DNA of 64,000 bases, from assembly GCF_010093535.1 (NCBI RefSeq), contig NW_022985187.1, positions 810,241 through 874,240 of the forward strand, in the 5' to 3' direction. Shown in pieces: positions 1 to 10,804 of this stretch (its first letter is position 1; every line of letters begins with the position of its first letter). The translations under genes and the position numbers were made by a program. The notes under the pieces were generated by a model. That model was not told the DNA's origin. It saw only the letters and a list, made by a program, of their open reading frames with translations, and made no database searches. The stretch comes from Lindgomyces ingoldianus. Lineage: Eukaryota > Ascomycota > Dothideomycetes > Pleosporales > Lindgomycetaceae.

Positions 1-2
1 CG

Positions 3-197
3 ACTACTACGACCGACACGGTACTCACACCAGAACAACAACAATTGGTGTTGTATGTCTCTAAAGAAACCAACATGACTCTTGACTACTCGAAGTTGTG
101 CTTGGAGTCCGCCAATTGGGATCTTCAGCAAGCTGCAGAACTCTTCACCGCCCAACGAGGCAGCCTTCCAGCTGAAGCCTTCATCACCACCATATAA
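3..197 (+). CDS. mex67: mRNA export factor Mex67, C-terminal end (partial)
   Basis: The window opens inside a gene; the open frame from base 3 to the TAA at 195-197 encodes the last 64 residues. They read as the TAP-C (UBA-like) domain of Mex67/NXF1: a helix starting QQQLVLYVSKETNM, then the C-L-E-S-A-N-W-D-L-Q-Q-A-A element, and the ending SLPAEAF. In the family this domain binds FG-nucleoporins so that the Mex67-Mtr2 heterodimer carries mRNP through the nuclear pore. No intron lies in the visible part. Identification rests only on this short domain, but the spacing of the hydrophobic, Cys-Leu-Glu and Trp positions and the final L-P-x-E-A-F are characteristic. The rest of the gene lies to the left. 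Confidence 0.8.
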   Translation, partial: TTTTDTVLTPEQQQLVLYVSKETNMTLDYSKLCLESANWDLQQAAELFTAQRGSLPAEAFITTI

Positions 198-793
198 ATA
201 GCGAGACTATCCCTGGCCTTCCACAATATGTGCGAGCAGTCTTTCTTCCACTAGAACCTCTTTTCAGCGCCGAGCGGGTAGGAGGAAGGCGCTATCTCAA
301 AAAAATTTCTACGAGCAAAAACTTGCTTCGTTCACAACTTCTTTACACTAGATACGAACTTAGTTCGGTTACAACTGCTCTACACTGGATACAAGCTTAC
401 TCCAATCGAAACTTCTTTACAACGGGTACAAAAACGGGTTTTGCATTAATGGGGTCTATGGGCCTTCGGGTTACATTGCATGGGTGGAAGCAATCAAATC
501 GGCATTTTCAAGGTGTTGGGAAAACATTCTGGCAGATAGGAAGATACCCAGCTCAAGTCCTCCAAAAAAGAGGCGGCCTCCATGAAGAGGTATTTCATAG
601 CTACAAGTCTAACACCTCTTCTGCATGCTTGTTGAATGTTCGTGATGTGTTTGACGGCAAAGTCGAATAGCCAGTAGTTTTTGCCTCGGTCAATGACAAC
701 AACCCCTCCGACTTACAAACGTCCATGTCTCGAAGCCACTCGGCCCTCTGCCCCCAGCATGGCTATCGACTATGAAAGAGTCGCATTTTCACC
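198..793. other. intergenic, no gene seen
   Basis: This 596-base spacer lies between the Mex67 stop and the next gene on the same strand. An open frame exists but has no recognisable family, no good start context and no splice signals that extend it. It most likely holds the Mex67 3' UTR and the promoter of the Nudix gene. Confidence 0.5.
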
Positions 794-1922
794 ATGCTTT
801 CCCCGTCTTCCACTGTAATTCTCCTGCCTTCTGCTTGTGATATTGTCGTAGAAGTGGCTTATTAGAATGTAGCAAGCTCTCGCCCGTCTGCGCGCATACA
901 GCCCACCTCCGACAAATTGGTATAATTGTCCAGTAACACGACGCGCGGCCGTCTTGATACTTCTTTTCCCGGATCGGTATGGAGAACTCAAGGTCGTGCT
1001 CACGATGCGCGCAAGCACGTTGAGGAGTTATGCGGGGCAGGTTGCACTGCCTGGTGGTAAGACAGCCATCCAGCACAATTGATGAAGGGTATTACTGAGG
1101 AGCGGAACAGGCAAGGCAGACAGTTTGTCTGAAACCCCGTTCGATACTGCAAGAAGAGAAGCATATGAAGAAATTGGCCTGCCGACAACGAATACAAAAC
1201 TCCCGCCCGGCTTCAAGGTTGAACATCTCTGCGAATTGCCTGCGAATCTTGCGAAGACAGAACTCGGTGTAAGGCCTTGTGTGGCCTTTTTGTGTCCTTC
1301 TTCCCCGCCTTCATCTTCCGCTTCATCCGGGTCCGGGTTTTCATCTGCAGCCCCATCCTCAAGCCCCGTAGAAGAAAAAATGATTCCACGTCTCGACCCC
1401 AAGGAAGTCGCCGCCGTCTTCACCGCCCCCTTCCATAACTTCCTCCGAAAGACATGGGCGGCCGAAGCTCCCGGGCCCCTGCAGAAAAATGGGAAACCCG
1501 AGAAATGGTATAGGGGCAGTTGGACGGATTGGCATGAATCTAGGTGGAGGATGCATAATTTCTACATACCGAAACCGTCGCAGAGCCCGAGCCAGATGAG
1601 GGAGAAATCGCCATTGCCTGATTCGCAAGCGGAGGGTGACGCTGCGAGATATAATCTAAGGACGCGGAAAAAGGTGGGTAAGGCGGAGGAACCGAATCCG
1701 CTGGACGATCTTGCGACGTTTCGGGTTTTTGGTATGACGGCGAGGATCCTGGTGGATGCGGCGAGAGTAGCTTATGGCGAGGAGCCGGAGTTTGAACATA
1801 ACAGTCATTTTGGAGACGAGGATATGATTGGGAGGTTGTTGAAGATTGGGCGGTTAAGTGAGATTAGGAAGAAGGGGGAGGAATTGACGAGGGAGGTTAT
1901 TAGGGAGGCTAGCAAGATCTAG
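794..1922 (+). CDS. pcd1: Nudix hydrolase, peroxisomal CoA diphosphatase-like (Pcd1)
   Basis: Three exons (794-814, 873-1056, 1111-1922) give 338 residues; the introns of 58 and 54 nt have GT/AG ends. The start is an ATG in good context (CACCATG). The joined protein has the CoA-Nudix signature around residues 50-70 (LTMRASTLRSYAGQVALPGG) followed by the Nudix box with REAYEEIG at residues 84-91. Family members hydrolyse CoA and oxidised CoA to 3',5'-ADP and phosphopantetheine. The second intron interrupts the LPGGK motif, which is restored exactly by splicing. The C-terminal part has a low-complexity insert rich in Ser and Pro (about residues 125-150). The stop codon runs straight into a very long purine tract. 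Confidence 0.9.
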
Positions 1923-1931
1923 AAAAAGGAA

Positions 1932-1989
<58 letters not shown>

Positions 1990-2079
1990 GAGAGAGAAGG
2001 GGAGGGGAGGGGGGGGGGGGAGGGAGGAGGGGGGGGGGAGGGGGGGGAGGAAAAAGAGGGGGGGGGGGGGGGGGGGGGA
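1921..2079 (+). repeat. 159-base homopurine tract with a run of 57 G
   Basis: From the last two bases of the Nudix stop codon to base 2079 every base is A or G. Bases 1932-1988 are an unbroken run of 57 G, followed by several further G blocks of 4-19 separated by single or few A. The tract lies in the presumed 3' UTR on the coding strand. Its complement would read as polyproline in some frames, which is an artefact of composition. The exact number of G could be affected by sequencing or assembly. Confidence 0.9.
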
Positions 2080-2554
2080 TGGTGGGACTGCGAGGGATAG
2101 ATCGGTGTAGAGGCGGACGACTTAGGCATAGATGGCTAGATGGGTTGATATTTGGATTCGCAATTAGATATTCCTTTCATTGTTAAATATACCGCCCTCG
2201 GCAGCTCATGAGAGGATATTGGTTAGTCTCCACGTTGTCATTCCATTCTCACAGTCAACAAGTCAATCGCATCGAATGTTTCCTCACCATATGTTGCACT
2301 CTAGGGTCAAAGGTCAGTGGTATGGGGTTAGCATTACTACATGTTTCCTTGCGTTTGAGCAAATGTGTAGTAGTGCTAGGTTTGTTAGATACGTCTTGTT
2401 CACGACTAGAATACTTTATAGACGGCAGGTGAGTGTGGAGAATGCCTGTGGGATGTGTGTAGACCACTCAAGCGACATGTAGGGGTCTCCCGATACCCAG
2501 ACCACAGATTTCCGAATATATAGCTCTTTAGATGCGACGCGAGCATCCACCATA

Positions 2555-4395
2555 TCAAGGCACCTCAGCATCATCATCATTCTGTCCAAATCCAAAGCTG
2601 AATCCACCACCCTCTTCCTCCCCTTCATGCTTTGTGAGCTCCTCCCACTTGCCTCTCCCTTTCTTTTGCTTCCTCTCTAGTTCCTTCAACCCTTCCTCCA
2701 GAATCTCCGGATGTTTCTCTCCGAGCTTTTCCACGAACAGCTCATATGCCTGATCCGCTATCTCTTCCTTAAACCCACTGACTTGATTACGTTGATCTCG
2801 CAGGAAGCTTAATATATCCGCGAGCCTTTTCTGTGGCACAAAATTCTGCGTCAAAGCGAGGCTGTCTTCCAGATTAAGCACAAGGTGAAACCACCCTGAC
2901 GGGACGTGGAGCACTTCACCGGCATAGCAAATTCCTTCGCGGCAACCGGGTGTGCGGCGAGCTAGGGAGTGGAAGGTGAGAAGGTACTCGGCGATGGAGA
3001 GGGGGGATGTGATTTCTGATTGGTCACCGGAGAGAATGACACCAGGTGGTGGAGCGATGGATGGGGAGGAGGGAAACATGAGCCAATATTTAGACCCTGT
3101 GAGGATGGCGTTCCACGCGCTAGTAGCATTAGGGTCCTTGTGGAAAGTACTTCCACTGCGCTTTGGGCCCATAATCATCCATCTGCAATCCGGACGTTGC
3201 TCGCCTAAGACGCTGAAGAGGTCTTCACCAAAGCAGTCGGGCGGCCAGTACGCTGCATCAGATGCATCGCGCCCAGTAGCTATCCCGGTCCTCTCGACGA
3301 AGGCACGGTCGAAGAGATACAAGGGGCTCTCATCGCTACTATTGGCCATATAGCTCATGTACTTGCTCATTGGCCAGTCGACAGCTTCGGCTCGAAATTT
3401 AACATCCGGATACTTCTTCAGGAGCGTTTCTGGTGTCCATGTTCCACATATTGGCCATTCCTTTACAGGAGAAGTGAGAATGAAGGGAACGTCGGTCCAC
3501 TTTTCAGAGAACTCCTCACGTGTGAGGTCTGGAAACCGGGAGATAGCATTTTGTGAGGGAATTCTCGAGGTAAAGGCCTCTAACGAGATGTTTGCACATT
3601 GGAATGGTCGATGGAGCACGTCTGAGAAAAGATTCTTGCAAGAGATTGAGGTGACATGTTCCTGAGGGATCCCAAGAAAAGTTGACCGCCAAGTACCATG
3701 CCATACGAAGTCTTTAGGCGGTGACCTGTTTGCCTGTTAGTCGGGTTGTAGGATCCTGGATTGTGAGGGCTGGGAGTAAAGGAGTCACGGAGTGGATTGT
3801 CGAATCTAAATGCAAGACTCATCCAGTGTGCATGGTATATACGATTTCATGACATTCTACAAGCGGCGTGGCCCCTATGCGAGGATCAAAGTATGTCACG
3901 ACCCGTACCTTTCTTCACGGGGGCTGGAAATGACAAGGAGAGAGCTGGGGTGTTTAGAATTGAGAAAAACATCACCACCTACTCTATGAACAAGGCTCTC
4001 CACAGCTCATCAAACCGAGTAAAGGCATACAAAGCTCTGCACGTGCTTCCCAACCGGACAAGAGCGTCAGCATCGAATGACTCAAGAATGAGGTTCAAGA
4101 GCTCATCAGGCAGCCTTCTGAATGCGCCACATCGTGATTTGATGTTCTCCGAGGCAGTGTAGGCATTGCCAGAGGGTCTAATGCCTAGTGGGTGAGTTGG
4201 AACAGCCGCCGCCACGTTTTCGGCATCTTCGGTGAAGGCATTCGCCGCTGGCGATAATTTGATCTTTTTCAAGGGCCGTGATTCGGCGCTGTCAAAGTGT
4301 GGTTCGAGAAGCGTTCCCGGGGCCATATCAAGGGCAACACAGGAACAATGGTAGCTTGCCGGGAAAGACGTTGGGAGTTTCGTCAGCAGGGGCAA
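2555..4395 (-). CDS. F-box and JmjC-domain protein
   Basis: The first exon (3983-4395) holds an N-terminal acidic/basic stretch and an F-box (RLPDELLNLILESFDADALV, about residues 93-112). The last exon (2555-3725) starts SPPKDFVWHGTWRSTFLG and carries a JmjC (cupin) domain with the iron ligands H-K-D (FHKDPNATSAWN) and the distal His in LHVPSGWFHLVLNL. F-box plus JmjC proteins of this type are presumed Fe(II)/2-oxoglutarate oxygenases linked to SCF complexes; the substrate is unknown. The exons join in frame either directly across a 257-nt intron or through a 15-nt microexon (3909-3923). An inner ATG (4326) is an alternative start. The protein is about 527-532 residues. Confidence 0.8.
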
Positions 4396-4771
4396 ATGAA
4401 GGATTGCAAAGAGTCACCAATATGGTCGGGCAGTGAAGGAAGTGTGGGAGGTTTGGCTCATCTTTGTCGATGTGTGGCGCTAGTGAGAAAATTAGCGCCG
4501 CTTCGCTACGAAAAAAATCTCATAAGAAGGTCAGACCTCCCCTCCACCCTCTCCATCAACCAACATCAACAACATAACAAGTCCAGAGAAACCTCCAACC
4601 CTAGATACCCCTTCGATTCTCGCTAAAGAGGATCTGGTATCTAGCTTTTCACGACTACTTTCCACACCAGCGGCGGTATCCAGAGGATCACCACCGCTAT
4701 CAGCCCCGCCACGAGCTTTTCGTTCGACTACAGAGCAGCGCCTGTAGTCGCCCGTTTCCATCAGCACAATC

Positions 4772-6182
4772 ATGGCTGAAAAGGGACTTGAGGATGTGCC
4801 AGAGGGTGAGCATTCTTCCATCCAAAATATTCTGATTATTTTGCGGCCGGAGCGTTTATCCGGGCCGCAAGCCTCACTTGCGAAAATTCCCGAACCGTGA
4901 CTGACGAATTCCCGTGCTGCAGGCCAGATCGAGTCCAACTATGACGAGACTATCGACTCCTTCGACTCCATGGCCCTGAAGCCAGAACTCCTTCGTGGAG
5001 TGTACGCCTACGGCTTCGAGCGCCCCTCGGCCATCCAGCAGCGCGCCATCATGCCCGTTATTAAGGGTAGGTTGCCCCGTCTCTGTTGAGGCTGCAATTG
5101 ATTGACCCAGTTATCAGGCCACGATGTCATCGCGCAAGCTCAGTCAGGTACCGGTAAAACGGCTACCTTCTCTATCTCGGTCCTCCAGAAGCTGGATCCC
5201 AACATCAAGGCCTGCCAGGCGCTCATTCTCGCCCCTACCCGAGAGCTCGCCCAGCAGATCCAGAAGGTTGTTGTCGCCATCGGTGACTTCATGAACGTTG
5301 AGTGCCACGCCTGCATTGGCGGAACTAGCGTCCGTGATGACATGAAAGCTCTGCAGGAGGGCCCCCAGGTCGTCGTCGGAACCCCGGGACGTGTCCAGGA
5401 CATGATCCAGCGCCGTGTTCTCAAGACCGACCACATGAAGATGTTCGTCCTCGACGAGGCCGACGAGATGTTGTCCCGTGGATTCACTGAGCAGATCTAC
5501 GACATCTTCCAGCTGCTGCCCCAGTCCACCCAGGTCGTCCTCCTATCCGCCACCATGCCTCAGGACGTCCTCGAGGTCACGACTAAGTTCATGCGCGACC
5601 CCGTCCGTATTCTGGTCAAGAAGGACGAGCTCACCCTCGAGGGTATTAAGCAGTTCTACATTGCGGTCGAGAAGGAGGATTGGAAGCTTGACACCCTTTC
5701 TGATCTGTACGAGACTGTTACCATCACCCAGGCCGTCATCTTCTGCAACACCCGAAGGAAGGTCGACTGGCTTACCGACAAGCTCACCGCCCGTGACTTC
5801 ACCGTCTCCGCCATGCATGGTGACATGGACCAGGCCCAGCGTGATATCATCATGAAGGAGTTCCGTTCCGGCTCGTCCCGTGTCCTCATCGCCACGGATC
5901 TTCTTGCCCGTGGTATCGATGTCCAGCAGGTCTCCTTAGTCATCAACTACGATCTCCCTGCCAACCGCGAGAACTATATCCATCGTATTGGTCGTGGTGG
6001 ACGTTTCGGACGAAAGGGTGTCGCCATCAACTTCGTCACTGCTGATGATGTCCGCATGATGCGCGAGATTGAGCAATTCTACAGCACCCAGATTGAGGAA
6101 ATGCCCATGAACGTGGCCGGTGAGTTGTAGATTCCTCTTAGAAGTTGGACCACATGCTAATCAAGCTTTAGACCTCATCTAG
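4772..6182 (+). CDS. tif1: ATP-dependent RNA helicase eIF4A
   Basis: Four exons (4772-4805, 4923-5066, 5118-6119, 6172-6182) give 396 residues, the normal eIF4A length. Motifs are complete: Q motif region [12 protein letters not shown], Walker A AQSGTGKT (67-74), [18 protein letters not shown] (172-175), SAT (203-205), and in the C-terminal RecA domain ARGIDVQQ and [13 protein letters not shown]. It is the DEAD-box helicase of the cap-binding complex that unwinds mRNA 5' leaders. The last exon has only 11 coding bases (ending in Asp-Leu-Ile), a placement common in fungal eIF4A genes. Codons are strongly biased to C in third positions, as expected for a highly expressed gene. A 117-nt first intron follows the eleventh codon. 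Confidence 0.97.
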
Positions 6183-7373
6183 ACGACCAATCTATTCCGC
6201 GACACGAGTCCCTAATACCCCCTCCCCGCCGAAATTTTTGGTGGTGTCCTGGCTTAGGGTTATCCGTTCTATTTATTGAGTCTGTCTGCCTGGTCAGATG
6301 GCGCTCACAACTTTTTTTTTTCGTGAACCAAAAGCAACCTGAGGTGAGACGTGGTGGTCATACACATTCGTGGCATCTCGGCGTTTGTCGATTTTTTTCT
6401 TTCCGTGTGCAAAGTGGTTTCTGTCTGTCAGTCAATAAGAAGATTACGCGGATAGAAATTGCGGTGGATTCCTAGCAGTGTGGCTGGTATTTCCTCTTTA
6501 CCTTACAAATGCGCGTTCTCCTCTTTTCTCTCTCAAATCATCGGCTATCCCTGTACGTGTGCTACGGGTTTTCGTCTTGGTTATCATGGCACTGGCACTG
6601 TCGTGGGAGGATACTCGTCCCTTTCCATGGCTAGGCTATGCGTGTCACGAACAGATAACGCTAATGATTTCCTTTTCTAGCTATAGAGATGGTTTCGAAT
6701 GCATTTTAATAGTCTTGCATCTTCGTCTATAGGTGTATGTGGTGCCGAGGCTGTTATGTTTCCTCATTTGATGACATGGTATGGCAATGCCGATCATTGG
6801 TCCCACTTAGAACGAAAAGCGTTGTCTAGCAGGAGAATGACCATATCGTACTCCAGACATTTCTTGTTGGTCTGACGTCATCTGGTTTGTTCTTAATGGC
6901 GGTGAAGGATGAATCGAATCGTACAGCCTGCTCGTTACAGGCCAATACGCCTTGCATGGCGTTCACCGGGGTAATACGCGAGTAGGGCGGATACGCTAGT
7001 AAGGTGAGAAAGTAAGTAGATGCATAGTATCCACCGCAATTTGATCTCCCGGTTAAAGTATATGTATCAACGATTACGATTAAGATGGTGTGGGATGACG
7101 GGAACGGAAGTGTTAGAGATAAATCTTCGAAGCCATTTGGAATTTGTGGGCTGGACTAATTCGGTGGCTGACGAGGATTAATAGATTTAGGAAAGCATTT
7201 GTATTAGATCTAAAGCCTAATAGCTCAATGATTTAGATTCCACTATGAATACACCTTGACATAGACCTCCCTTGGCTAATCATCCTGTTTAGCCCGCCTG
7301 CAAAACGCCGCGACCAAGGGACACGAATGAACACACCAAAACCCTATATTTGATGCTCGGGGGTAGGCCCCTA
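6183..7373. other. convergent 3' spacer, no gene seen
   Basis: This stretch of 1.2 kb lies between the eIF4A stop and the Snx4 stop, which converge. It contains short open frames without recognisable families. The first few hundred bases, with a T-rich stretch near 6311-6320, are probably the eIF4A 3' UTR. Confidence 0.5.
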
Positions 7374-8957
7374 CTATGCGGCCTCGGCAGCGGCCGCCCT
7401 ATCATCCTCCTCCTTCCTCATATCTTCCAGAAATTTCTCCCATGTCTCGATCGTCCCCTGGAAGAACTCAATGTGCGCATCTGCCATATCCCCCAGCGTA
7501 TCCTTGAATTCGACGGCCTTGATCCTCTCGAAATCAGCGACTTCCTTGACCGTGTGCTCGTCAAAGGCCTCGGTTGCTTTCTTCGAGTTCTCAACTTCTC
7601 CAGTGAGACGTTCAATGTCGACTTCGAGTTTACGAACACGTTGCCGCCGAGCTTGTTCGTGGTCAATGCCGCGCAAATCTTCCACCTTGGACCGCAGGAA
7701 ACCGGAGGCGCCGAGGCCAGAGGATCCGTGTTGGGAAGCGAGCTGGTCTCGATCAGCGGCGGATTTGGCGAGGTAGTCGGTCAGGGCTTCGAAGTCGAGC
7801 TGCTTGTTTTCCCGCGTCCGGAGGAGGGTTTTTAGGGCTTGGATGTAGGCATCCATATCCCGGAGGCTGGTGAGGTAGTTTTGGTCTGTGTGCTCTTTGA
7901 GTGTTTTAAAGCCTTGCGAGGTGGTTGCAACGGAGGATGCGAAGGAGGTCAAGGGCCCTTCCACGCCGGGTTCTAGCGTAATGAGCTTCTGACACTGGGT
8001 TGCGAGGTCGGCGTAATCAGCCTCGAGATCGGCCTGCCGTCTTGCGACTCGTACCGTCACCTTTTCCACGTTGGAGAGGTCTTCAGTGAGTTTGGTTGCG
8101 CGCTCGCTGACTTCGATGAAGCGCTTATCTGGCTTGTGGACCTTGCTAAAGGTATTGAGGAGGCTTTCCGCAATCGAGTCGACTATGCCTGTCCCGCCGG
8201 ACGGCTCAGACATGGATGTCCCTCTTGACTGTCGGCCTTTCATGTGCTGGTTCCAATCGGGAGACTCGAGGAAAGTGATGAAGAGAACAGCTCGCCGTAG
8301 CACAGGATGCAGCGTCACACGTTTAAGAAATCGATGCAATGAATGTGCCCGCCGTTGGGTGAAGTCAGGCCCAAAGCGATCCCCACGCACATATTCCATC
8401 TTGTGTTTGTCCGGTAATGGCGGGACGGCGCATTGCGGATATTCCTTGGACAGTGTTTTCCATAGGAAGACGAAGTCTGTGAAGCGGCGGCGGACGGAGA
8501 ACTCGGGGCGCTGGAAGGATTGGAAGTCGGACTGCACACAACGTTAATTTTCGATCTCCAATGAGCCCACGCTAGGTTCAAGGGCGAGATACTTAACTTA
8601 GTTGTGACTTGATAGGACACATAGGCATCTTTGGTGCCTGGCAGCTCCTTAATCGGCTTTCCGACGGAGCACTCCAGGCGGCCTTCGCTGAAGTCGGCGG
8701 CCATGGCTGGGCGCGGGGGACTTGATACAGCAACTTCGCTAGCAAGACTACCAAAGTAGTCAGAGATATCGAAATCGTCGAAATCGTGTGTGTTGGTGAA
8801 TGTAGGAGGCAGTGTTGAGGCGGGAGTGTAGGTTAGGGTGACGTCGGAGTCGGAGCTCGCTGGTTTGGCATCTGGAGGGGTCGCGCAAGACGCTCGGACG
8901 CTCTCCCAGATTTTGTGCAATATCCTCGAAGTCAACCGCGTTATTATCGGTGTTCAT
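7374..8957 (-). CDS. snx4: sorting nexin Snx4 (Atg24), PX-BAR protein
   Basis: The large 3' exon (7374 to about 8533) encodes the end of a PX domain (SVRRRFTDFVFLW; PPLPDKHKMEYVRGDRFGPDF; RRAHSLHRFLKRVTLHPVLR) and a long BAR-type coiled coil to the C-terminus. The upstream exon encodes the start of the PX domain (RLECSVGKPIKELPGTKDAY) preceded by an Asp/Phe-rich leader. Snx4 binds PI3P on endosomes and acts in recycling and selective autophagy. Two joins are abnormal. The PX halves connect in frame only if the intron starts TTAAGT or ends CA, not GT...AG. The first ATG (8957) is in another frame from the leader and needs a very short (about 40 nt) intron near 8880. Function is clear; the exact gene model is not. 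Confidence 0.85.
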
Positions 8958-9151
8958 GGGCACGCGTTTTCTGGCAAAAGCAATGGCATGCAATTATATC
9001 GTTCTACGGAGAAAAAGTGTTGCGCTGGCTGCTATATAACCCAGGCCAGCGCGCTGTACAAACAGTGAACGCAAAATGTGAAGCCACACCACGCACACCG
9101 TGTTTGGGGCGCTTTCACCCTCTACCACCGATGAGCAATGACGTTGAACGC

Positions 9152-9999
9152 TCAGTTGTTGTCCACACCGAAAACCTTCCCAAATTCTTCAAACAGTTGT
9201 GGGGTAATCTCATCGCTACTATTCCCATTCAAAGTCCGCAAAACGCCCAGCTTGTCGTAATGTTCAAGCAAAGGGAGACTGGTCTCCCTGAAACTCTTCA
9301 ACCGCGCCTTCCACACTTCAGGGTCGTCGTCCTCGCGGCGTGTAAGGCTTTCTCCGGTCACATCATCTTTTCCCGGCACCTTGGGTGGGTTGAAAGTCGT
9401 GTTGTACACCCGGCCCGATGGTGCGTGGACCCACCGACCAGAGATGCGATCGATGATGATGTCACTGGGAGTGTTGAGATTTACCACCATGTTTATAGGA
9501 ATAAGTTCATCCAGCTGTGCGGCCTGCGCTGCTGTCCGCGGAAAGCCATCCAGAATGAAAGAGGCCGATGGATGGTCCGAGTAGTTGTACTTAGACATCC
9601 GGAGCCCGGAAGGAATGAAGACGGAATCCACGGTGTCGTCCATATCCATGCCCATTGAGCTGGAGTAGACTGTGTAAGGCCTGACGGTGCTATCCGTCAG
9701 CCATCCGCGAGTGGTGAGCTCGTTGACGATGAGTCGTAGAATCATCGCGTCGGGGACTAGTGCACCAGTCTTCATCCTGTGCTCAGCCTGGATACCTGTT
9801 CAAGATTAGAGGAGGTCTCTGTTTAGGAACGAACAAGCGTACCGAGAGGTGTTCTTTCTCTAACATTCTTTCTTAGCAGGTCGCCCGAACTTATCGAGGA
9901 CAGATCCGGGAAGCGCTTCATCAAGCGCTCTGTTTGTGTCCCCTTCCCCACACCTGGTGCGCCAACCAGTATAATTCTTGCTGCTCTAGAAAGGGCCAT
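9152..9999 (-). CDS. adk2: mitochondrial GTP:AMP phosphotransferase (adenylate kinase 3 type)
   Basis: Two exons (9843-9999 and 9152-9795, intron 47 nt) give 266 residues. The P-loop [11 protein letters not shown] is near the N-terminus, followed by the AMP-binding SSGDLLRKN, the FILDGFPRT motif and a LID region [13 protein letters not shown]...[15 protein letters not shown]. The LID lacks the zinc-binding cysteines, as in eukaryotic long-form enzymes. The enzyme makes ADP from AMP and a nucleoside triphosphate. The GTP:AMP, mitochondrial-matrix assignment is by resemblance to Adk2/AK3; the basic hydrophobic N-terminus ([13 protein letters not shown]) fits a non-cleaved import signal. The general adenylate kinase assignment is certain and the paralogue less so. 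Confidence 0.88.
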
Positions 10000-10804
10000 T
10001 CTAGGTAATATAAACCTGATATTTGGTGACAAGTGACGAGTGAGGAGGTGGGAGATTTGTATATATGCCGGGGCAGTGGAATGGAAGCCAGAGGGCTTCT
10101 TCTGAAGTCCAAACGTACTAAAGTAAATCCATGCTGGCAGGTTCGAAGGGGATAGAGATAGGGATTGTATAGCACAAAGTCGGGCAGAGGGAGTGACAAA
10201 AGAGGGGCAAGGCAGACGCGACAGAGTGCCAGGTCAGAGAGGATATTTCAGTCAAGGGTGCAGGGAAGGATAGGGTGGAGTGGGAGTCTGCGTTGGGTGA
10301 GGGGCCGGCTGTCGCACAACAATTGCGACAGTCGGGGACCGGGGGGTTCTCCAGACAAAAGCCGAGCACAAACCGCTGACCCCGAAGGCAACGCGCTCTC
10401 ACGACGGCCGTGGTCGAGGAACCTTTGGCGCTTGCCGGATTATAGGCGCTGAAATGGAGTTTTCTCGCATGTAAGATCTTTGAGTCCTGATTATTTTCAA
10501 GTCGAGCACCAGAGGCAATTGCGTGGCCAGCCTGGGGGCACGTGCATGGGCCGGACAGATGCGGAAGCTATGCCAAGCTTTTTTCGATCGTCGTTCGTCG
10601 GGCCAGGACAGGCTCTGAACCCAGTCAGCACACTTTCACTTTGCGCTCGCTGTCCAACGACTCTCCTTCCCATCACTACCACTTACCACTTCTTTGCAGT
10701 CTCTGTCTGCGCCCGTGTATTAACATAACCTACCTTTGCGTCACTCCCCTCTTGGCCAGAATCTGACCAGCCGCCGCTCCTTAGTTCTTTCCTGTTCCGG
10801 CGCA
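10000..10804. promoter_or_regulatory. divergent promoter region between adk2 and mdm38
   Basis: These 805 bases separate two divergently transcribed genes for mitochondrial proteins. Open frames here are short and unrecognised. The pyrimidine-rich stretch just before the mdm38 start (about 10640-10800) resembles a fungal core promoter and leader. No specific factor site is claimed. Confidence 0.4.

Noticed and set aside
230..670. 146-codon plus-strand frame after mex67
   Set aside because: It begins at a non-ATG codon, shows no family features and lies where a 3' UTR is expected.
1854..2129. Polyproline-rich open frame on the minus strand
   Set aside because: It is produced entirely by the poly-G/purine tract on the other strand and has no independent start, splice or family support.
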